Positions 59,251 to 64,000 of a stretch of 64,000 nucleotides of DNA are shown piece by piece. Source of the stretch: Actinomycetota bacterium (GTDB lineage Bacteria; Actinomycetota; Acidimicrobiia; Acidimicrobiales; Ilumatobacteraceae); contig VFZC01000003.1 of assembly GCA_016871355.1 (NCBI GenBank), positions 50,077 to 114,076 on the forward strand, given 5' to 3'. The notes below the pieces were generated by a model, which was given only the letters and a program-made list of their open reading frames with translations, made no database searches and was not told the DNA's origin. The translations under genes were made by a program, and so were the position numbers. The first letter of the stretch is position 1. Each line of letters opens with the position of its first letter.

Positions 59251-60743
59251 TGGTGCAGTACCCGTCGATCGATTGGCTGGCGATCACCCCGCTGATCGTC
59301 CTGCTCGGTGGAACGCTGCTGGTTCTCGTGACCGGTTCGCTCACGAAGGTGTGGCCCCGTGGTCTGTACGCGGTGTCCACCGCGGTCTTGTGTGCGGCCG
59401 CTCTCGTCGTCGAGATGGTGCTTTGGAATCGCGTCGGTCACGAAGGCCCGGTGTCGATCATCAACAACGCACTGGCGATCGACCGTTTCACGCTGTTCGT
59501 CTGGATCGGTGTCACGATCGCCACCGGCTTGGTGTCGTTGTCGACATCCGAGTACTTGCGCCGTGAGCAGCTCGAAGGACCCGAGACGTACAGCATGTAC
59601 GTGTGCGCCGCCATCGGCGCCATGATCATGGCGGCATCCAACGACATGGTCGTGCTGTTCCTCGGCCTCGAAACACTCTCGATCGCGTTGTACGTGTTGG
59701 CGGCCAGCCACCGTCGCCGGGTCGACAGCCAGGAGAGCGGCCTCAAGTACTTCGTGCTCGGCGGATTCGCCTCGGCTTTCTTCCTCTACGGCATCGCCCT
59801 CGTGTACGGCGCGGTCGGCACCACCAACATCGCCCGTTCGGGCCAGTTGCTCTCGCAGCAGGTGTTCGTGAAGGGTGACGACGCGTTGCTCCTGGCCGGC
59901 GTCGCTCTTCTCATGGTCGGCCTCGCGTTCAAGGTGGCGGCGGTTCCGTTCCACTTCTGGACACCCGACGTGTACCAAGGTGCACCCACACCGAGCACGT
60001 CGTTCATGGCCTCGGTCGGCAAGTTCGCGGCCTTCGCCGCCATGTTGCGTATTCTCACCACCGGTCTCGGCGCCCGGGCCGACGACTGGCGTCCGGTCGT
60101 GTGGGTGCTGGCCATCGCGTCGGTGGTGGTCGGTTCGGTGCTGGCCATCGTGCAGTCCGATGTGAAGCGCATGCTCGCGTACTCGTCCATCGGTCACGCC
60201 GGCTTCATCCTCATCGGCGTCGAAGCGGCCGGCCACGCCGGCGACCAGGATGGCATCCCGTCGTCGTTGCTCTACTTGCTTCTGTACTCGGTGCTCGTGA
60301 TCGGCACGTTCACCGTCGTGTCGTTGGTGACGCGTTCGGGCGATCGCGCCAGCGACATCGGTTCGTTCCGCGGCTTCGGCAAGGAGCGTCCTCTGCTCGC
60401 TCTGGCCATGACGGTGTTCTTGCTGGCGCAGGCCGGTATGCCGGTCACGTCGGGTTTCATCGCCAAGTTCAGTGTGATCAAGGCGGCGGCCGACAACGAG
60501 AGTTACGCCGTGGCCATCGTTGCCATGGTGGCTTCGGTGGTGTCGGCGTTCTTGTACCTGCGCATCATGATCAGCATGTGGATGTCGGATGCCGAGTCGG
60601 GAGACGACGCGCGCGAGAAGGTCACCGTGCCCTGGACCGCTGGCGTCGTGGTCCTGGCCTCGGTGGTGTTCACCCTCGTGGCCGGCGTGTTCCCGGGCTG
60701 GTTGATCGACGCCACTCGCGACGCGCTGGTCGTCGTTCGCTGA
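59250..60743 (+). CDS. nuoN: NADH-quinone oxidoreductase subunit N
   Basis: A 497-aa antiporter-like subunit with about 14 helices. FLGLETLSIALYVLAA, VPFHFWTPDVYQGAPTPSTS and SDVKRMLAYSSIGHAGF are diagnostic. It is the last gene of the complete 14-gene nuo set. An inverted repeat lies 12 bp after its stop. Confidence 0.96.
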   Translation: MVQYPSIDWLAITPLIVLLGGTLLVLVTGSLTKVWPRGLYAVSTAVLCAAALVVEMVLWNRVGHEGPVSIINNALAIDRFTLFVWIGVTIATGLVSLSTSEYLRREQLEGPETYSMYVCAAIGAMIMAASNDMVVLFLGLETLSIALYVLAASHRRRVDSQESGLKYFVLGGFASAFFLYGIALVYGAVGTTNIARSGQLLSQQVFVKGDDALLLAGVALLMVGLAFKVAAVPFHFWTPDVYQGAPTPSTSFMASVGKFAAFAAMLRILTTGLGARADDWRPVVWVLAIASVVVGSVLAIVQSDVKRMLAYSSIGHAGFILIGVEAAGHAGDQDGIPSSLLYLLLYSVLVIGTFTVVSLVTRSGDRASDIGSFRGFGKERPLLALAMTVFLLAQAGMPVTSGFIAKFSVIKAAADNESYAVAIVAMVASVVSAFLYLRIMISMWMSDAESGDDAREKVTVPWTAGVVVLASVVFTLVAGVFPGWLIDATRDALVVVR

Positions 60744-60754
60744 CTTCCATACCT

Positions 60755-60774
60755 CTGACACACCGCCGTGTCAG
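60755..60774 (+). terminator. inverted repeat after nuoN
   Basis: CTGACAC-ACCGCC-GTGTCAG, a perfect 7-bp stem with a 6-nt loop and no T-run. It could be a weak terminator of the respiratory operon or an operator for the nuclease gene that starts 10 bp later. Confidence 0.45.
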
Positions 60775-60783
60775 ACTGATCTG

Positions 60784-61551
60784 GTGTTGAAGGCCCCCGC
60801 CTACCTGTCGCCGTCGTCCATCACCACGTACCGCGACTGCCCGCAGAAGTTCAAGTTCTCGCGGATCGACGGCATCAAGGAACCGCCGTCGTGGGCCACC
60901 CACCTCGGAACCTTCGTGCACGAAGTACTCGAGCACCTCTACCAACTCGACGCCGACGAACGCACCCTCGACGCGGTCAAGCAGTTGGCCGGCGAGCGCT
61001 GGCAGGTGAGCGAATGGGAGAAGGCCGTCAACGCTCTCGACAAGAAGCAGGGCGAGATTCGCGACTTCAAGATTCAGGCCTTCGAGTGCCTGAAGAATCT
61101 CTGGAAGGTCGAAGAGCCGAGTTCGGTCGAACTCATGGGCATGGAACACGAGGTGTTGAGCGACGTCGACGGTGTGGCGATGAAGGGATACATCGATCGA
61201 TTCCACATCGACGACTCGGGTTTCGTGGTGATCGGCGACTACAAGACCGGCAAGATTCCGAACCCGCGTTTCAAATCGGAAGACGACAAATTCTTCCAGT
61301 TGTTCTCCTATGCGCTCATGTTGCAGGAGTCCGATCAGGAAGAAACGTCGCGCGTCGAACTCCTCTATCTCAAGGACGGCGTACGCCACGACGTCACTGT
61401 CACCCCGGTGAAGTTGGCCATCGCGCGCGGCACGATCGTCGAGACCAAAGAAGCGGTCGACGCGGCCTGCGAGTCGGAGAAGTTCGAGTGCAATGTCACC
61501 AAACTGTGCGATTGGTGTTTCTTCAAGCCGCAGTGCCCGGCCCACACCTGA
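60784..61551 (+). CDS. RecB/Cas4-like PD-(D/E)XK nuclease
   Basis: A 255-aa nuclease-fold protein. PSSITTYRDCPQKFKF has the N-terminal Cys, GTFVHEVLEHLY the conserved His, GYIDRFHIDD and VVIGDYKTGKI the catalytic D...DxK residues, and KLCDWCFFKPQCPAH three more cysteines, together forming the Fe-S/nuclease arrangement of Cas4/AddB-type RecB domains. Such single-domain proteins are common in actinomycetes outside CRISPR loci. No cas genes or arrays are near. GTG start 40 bp after nuoN. Confidence 0.86.
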   Translation: MLKAPAYLSPSSITTYRDCPQKFKFSRIDGIKEPPSWATHLGTFVHEVLEHLYQLDADERTLDAVKQLAGERWQVSEWEKAVNALDKKQGEIRDFKIQAFECLKNLWKVEEPSSVELMGMEHEVLSDVDGVAMKGYIDRFHIDDSGFVVIGDYKTGKIPNPRFKSEDDKFFQLFSYALMLQESDQEETSRVELLYLKDGVRHDVTVTPVKLAIARGTIVETKEAVDAACESEKFECNVTKLCDWCFFKPQCPAHT

Positions 61552-61566
61552 GCTCGAGCGTCCCGG

Positions 61567-62259
61567 TCAGCATTCTCGGATCAACGCATCGAACAGGGCT
61601 TGCTGATGCGAGTCGTCGGTCGCCGAATCCTCCGGATGCCACTGCACTCCGACCACCCAGCGGTGTCCGTCCACCTCCACTGCTTCGATGGTTCCGTCGG
61701 CGTGGCGACCCACCACGTTCACACCCGTACCGAGTCGGTCGAGCGCCTGATGGTGATACGAGTGGCAGGCCGTGGGTGTGTTGGTTCCCATCGCCAGTGC
61801 GGTACGACAGCCGTCGACCAGTGACACCGGATGGAACTGACGAGTGTGGTCGCCGTGAGTGGCGATGTGTTGAACGAGAGTGCCACCGAGTGCCACATTC
61901 ATGATCTGAACACCGCGGCAGATCGCGAGGATCGGTCGATCGGCGGACAAGGCCGCGTTCACGACTGCGAGTTCGATGTCGTCGTGCCGTGTGTTGATGC
62001 CGTACAACTCGGGTGCCGTGGGCGGTTGGCCGTAGCGCGCCGGATCGACGTCACCGCCACCGTGCAGAACGAGGGCCTGGCAGCCCGCGATCAACGAGGA
62101 AATCGCCGCGGCATCGAGATCGACGGGAGGCACGATCACCGGAACGCCGCCGGCCCGCGTGATGGCGTCGGAGTACAGGCGGCCGGCTCCGTAGGCCTCA
62201 CCGCGAACACCTTTGGCTTCGGTGATCTCGCGACCGACGATGGCGACGATGGGCTTCAT
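61567..62259 (-). CDS. gamma-glutamyl-gamma-aminobutyrate hydrolase-type (PuuD-like) peptidase C26
   Basis: A 230-aa class I glutamine amidotransferase-fold hydrolase. The nucleophile is Cys in ILAICRGVQIMNVALGG, with the His-Glu pair in VGVQWHPEDS; ALVLHGGGDVDPARYG is typical of PuuD-type enzymes that hydrolyse gamma-glutamyl amides. The ATG at 62259 (MKPIVAIVGR) is chosen over an upstream in-frame start because it begins the first beta strand. It lies 28 bp downstream of the threonine dehydratase gene on the same strand. Confidence 0.86.
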   Translation of the reverse strand: MKPIVAIVGREITEAKGVRGEAYGAGRLYSDAITRAGGVPVIVPPVDLDAAAISSLIAGCQALVLHGGGDVDPARYGQPPTAPELYGINTRHDDIELAVVNAALSADRPILAICRGVQIMNVALGGTLVQHIATHGDHTRQFHPVSLVDGCRTALAMGTNTPTACHSYHHQALDRLGTGVNVVGRHADGTIEAVEVDGHRWVVGVQWHPEDSATDDSHQQALFDALIREC

Positions 62260-62287
62260 TCGATCGACTCGCAACGGTGTCGTGGCG

Positions 62288-63487
62288 TCACGGCGCGGCG
62301 ACTGCGTACCCGGCGGCGCGTACGGCTTCGATGACCGATTCGCTGTGTTCGGGGCCGCGCACTTCGAGCACGGCGTTCACACCCGTCTCGCGGACCTGCA
62401 GATCGACACCTTCGCGAACGTGTTCGATGTCGATGACACTCGCTCCTTGTTCGGCGAAGATCGCCAGCAGCTGAGCGAGTCCACCGGGACGATCGCTCAC
62501 TCGCACGAACAAGATGAGTCGGCGGCCGGCCTGCGTTTCGTGACGGCGGATGAGGCCGGGTACGACGCCGAGGTCGACGTTGCCGCCGGAAAGCACGACA
62601 CAGGTGATGCCGTGACGAGCCGGAGCGACGTGCTCGCTGAGCAACGCCGACACGCCGACGGCGCCCGCGCCTTCCACGTACAGTTTCGAACGCTCCATGA
62701 GCAGCACCATCGCGTCGGCCACCGCGTTCTCGTCGACCACCACCACGTCGTCGAGCCACTTCTCCACCAGCGGGCGCGTGACGTCACCGGGCCGCTTGAC
62801 CGCGATGCCATCGGCGAGTGTGATCACGGGTCCACTCGGTGGTTGTCCGTTCGCGTACGGCGCACACGCTTCCACTTGTACACCGATCACCTTCACGTGG
62901 GGGAGTTGTCGCTTCACGGCGATGGCCACACCCGAGGCGAGCCCACCACCACCCAACGGAATGATCACGCGTTGCAGATCTTTCACGTCGTCGAGCAATT
63001 CGAAACCGAGTGTGGCCTGACCGGCCACCACGACCGGGTCGTCGTACGGGTGGCAGAACGCCATGCCGGTTTCCTCGGCGCGCGCACGGGCACGAACCAC
63101 GGCATCGTCGAGTGAGTCGCCACCTTCGATGACGGTGGCGCCGTACGAACGACACGCCGCCATCTTGGCGATGGGTGCGTTCTTCGGTACGTAGATCTCG
63201 CAGGGCACACCGTGCGATCGCGCGGCGAAGGCGAGCGCTTGCGCGTGATTGCCCGCACTTCCGGCCGTGACTCCGGCCGACGCAGCCGAACCGAGAGTGG
63301 CCAGTTTGTTCATCGCCCCGCGGATCTTGAACGATCCGGTGCGCTGCAGGTTCTCGGCCTTCAACACGATCTGGCCGCCGGTCCGCTCGGAGAGGGCGAA
63401 GGACGAGGTGACCGGGGTGTGTTTCACGACCCCGGAGCCGGCCTCCCGGGCCCGCCGGATGTCGTCGTCAGTGATCTCGATCGCCAC
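62288..63487 (-). CDS. ilvA: threonine dehydratase (ammonia-lyase) with ACT domain
   Basis: A 399-aa PLP enzyme converting threonine (and serine) to 2-oxobutyrate (pyruvate). The PLP lysine is in RTGSFKIRGAMNKL, the phosphate-binding loop is PLGGGGLASGVA, and TAGSAGNHAQALAFAA is the conserved Asn loop. The C-terminal ACT domain (about 325-399, RRLILFVRVSDRPGGLAQLL) is the single-ACT, tdcB/short-ilvA architecture. The GTG at 63487 has GGGAA 8-9 nt upstream; a GTG at 63496 is possible. The longer frame runs antisense to the next gene and is rejected. Confidence 0.92.
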   Translation of the reverse strand: MAIEITDDDIRRAREAGSGVVKHTPVTSSFALSERTGGQIVLKAENLQRTGSFKIRGAMNKLATLGSAASAGVTAGSAGNHAQALAFAARSHGVPCEIYVPKNAPIAKMAACRSYGATVIEGGDSLDDAVVRARARAEETGMAFCHPYDDPVVVAGQATLGFELLDDVKDLQRVIIPLGGGGLASGVAIAVKRQLPHVKVIGVQVEACAPYANGQPPSGPVITLADGIAVKRPGDVTRPLVEKWLDDVVVVDENAVADAMVLLMERSKLYVEGAGAVGVSALLSEHVAPARHGITCVVLSGGNVDLGVVPGLIRRHETQAGRRLILFVRVSDRPGGLAQLLAIFAEQGASVIDIEHVREGVDLQVRETGVNAVLEVRGPEHSESVIEAVRAAGYAVAAP

Positions 63488-63529
63488 GTTCGCCACTTCC
63501 CGGTCCGACCTGGTCGGGACCGCCCGACC

Positions 63530-63535
63530 TACGGT
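63530..63535 (+). promoter_or_regulatory. putative -10 box (TACGGT) of amidotransferase gene
   Basis: TACGGT ends exactly 6 nt before the GTG at 63542. Confidence 0.42.
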
Positions 63536-63541
63536 ACTGGT

Positions 63542-64000
63542 GTGCGCGCCCTCGTGATCGCCAATGCCGACGACGCCGACCCTGGTTTCGTCGGTCATCA
63601 CCTGCGCACCAAGGGATACACGTTCAGCGAGTGTCACCGCGAGCGGCCGGCCGACTGGCCCGATTTGGCCGGGGCCGATCTGGTGCTCCTGCTCGGGTCG
63701 GAGTGGAGTGTGTACTGGCCACGGGTGGCCGAGTTGGTGGACGCCGAATGTGCTCTTGTGAAAAGTGCCCATGACCAGGGGATTCCCGTTCTCGGGATCT
63801 GTTTCGGGGCCCAGATCGTGGCCCATGCCCTGGGCGGTTCGGTCGAACGGGCGGCCCGGCCCGAGGTGGGCTGGCACCGGATCGAGTCGGATGTCGCCGA
63901 GGTGGCCACCGGACCGTGGCTGCAATGGCACTTCGACATGTGCCGGGTTCCGCCCACGTTCACCGAACGGGGTCGTAGTGAGTCGGGGCCGCAGGTGTTC
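63542..64000 (+). CDS. type 1 glutamine amidotransferase (partial, cut by window edge)
   Basis: An open frame of 153 codons running off the right edge. RALVIANADDADPGFVGHHL begins the fold, LVLLLGSEWSVYW follows, and the nucleophile elbow is VLGICFGAQIVAHALGGSV with the catalytic Cys; the His-Glu part is not clearly reached by the window's end. GuaA/GMP-synthase-like amidotransferase proteins of unknown substrate have this form. GTG start with a TACGGT box 6 nt upstream. Divergent from the threonine dehydratase gene. Confidence 0.82.
   Translation, partial: MRALVIANADDADPGFVGHHLRTKGYTFSECHRERPADWPDLAGADLVLLLGSEWSVYWPRVAELVDAECALVKSAHDQGIPVLGICFGAQIVAHALGGSVERAARPEVGWHRIESDVAEVATGPWLQWHFDMCRVPPTFTERGRSESGPQVF

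Noticed and set aside
60784..61551. Cas4 of a CRISPR system
   Set aside because: No repeats, spacers or other cas genes are present; the solo RecB-like family explains it better.

Overview
The window is high-GC, gene-dense bacterial DNA, almost certainly from an actinomycete lineage and probably Acidimicrobiia (Ilumatobacter-like); this placement is inferred from gene content. Supporting signs are mshA (mycothiol), Rex, a GlnR-type orphan regulator beside GSI and GSII glutamine synthetases, a pair of Get3/ArsA-like ATPases, an RsiG/AmfC-type protein, frequent GTG starts, 1-4 bp start/stop overlaps, and many TAnnnT boxes placed 6-8 nt before start codons, as expected for leaderless mRNAs. The split, b6f-like cytochrome b operon fused to a complete NDH-1 operon argues against classical Mycobacteriales or Streptomycetales.

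Layout. 1-3.3 kb: pheA (minus), divergent larB-larC (nickel-pincer cofactor) and tRNA-Pro(CGG). 3.3-7.9 kb: a stand-alone receiver protein, two Get3/ArsA-like ATPases, an NfeD-type membrane protein and an AlkB-like dioxygenase. 7.9-10.9 kb: selB-selA. 10.9-18.6 kb: FxsA, a Nudix protein, a CstR-like persulfide sensor with a CstB-like dioxygenase-rhodanese and a visible operator, an Mrp ATPase, an IscA-type carrier, a Tat-type lipoprotein, a shrunken molybdenum-hydroxylase-like fusion, RidA with a lysine-rich tail and a 51-aa membrane protein. 18.7-22.1 kb: PLP decarboxylase, 8-oxoguanine deaminase-like amidohydrolase and HAD phosphatase, followed by an unusual 96-bp-period repeat. 22.3-25.4 kb: nitrogen control (GSI-glnR operon, GSII). 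25.6-40.1 kb: nadE, MFS transporter, YgjP-like metallopeptidase, histidine phosphatase, MoaD/ThiS-like protein, RsiG-like c-di-GMP-dependent anti-sigma candidate, mshA, YbjN-like protein, proC, a structured leader before a SAM hydrolase, AMP-forming acyl-CoA ligase, Rex, a MenJ-like reductase and a membrane cytochrome c.

40.6-60.7 kb: one tightly packed plus-strand run of 21 genes. A bc/b6f-like module (small membrane protein, 2x[4Fe-4S] ferredoxin, cytochrome b N-half, cytochrome b C-half, Rieske protein, diheme cytochrome c, second membrane protein) runs directly into nuoA-N, with all 14 NDH-1 subunits in canonical order. NADH oxidation, quinone reduction and quinol oxidation are thus genetically coupled, with Rex and a menaquinone-reductase-like gene just upstream. 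60.8-64 kb: a RecB/Cas4-like nuclease, a PuuD-type hydrolase, threonine dehydratase and a truncated glutamine amidotransferase at the right edge.

I see no insertion sequence, prophage, CRISPR array or rRNA. The most interesting items are the RsiG-like protein, the bc-NDH-1 superoperon with its two unassigned membrane proteins and shared EHLLKR leader peptide, the minimal molybdenum-hydroxylase fusion, the flipped-loop repeat at 22.1-22.3 kb and the structured leader near 33.2 kb.
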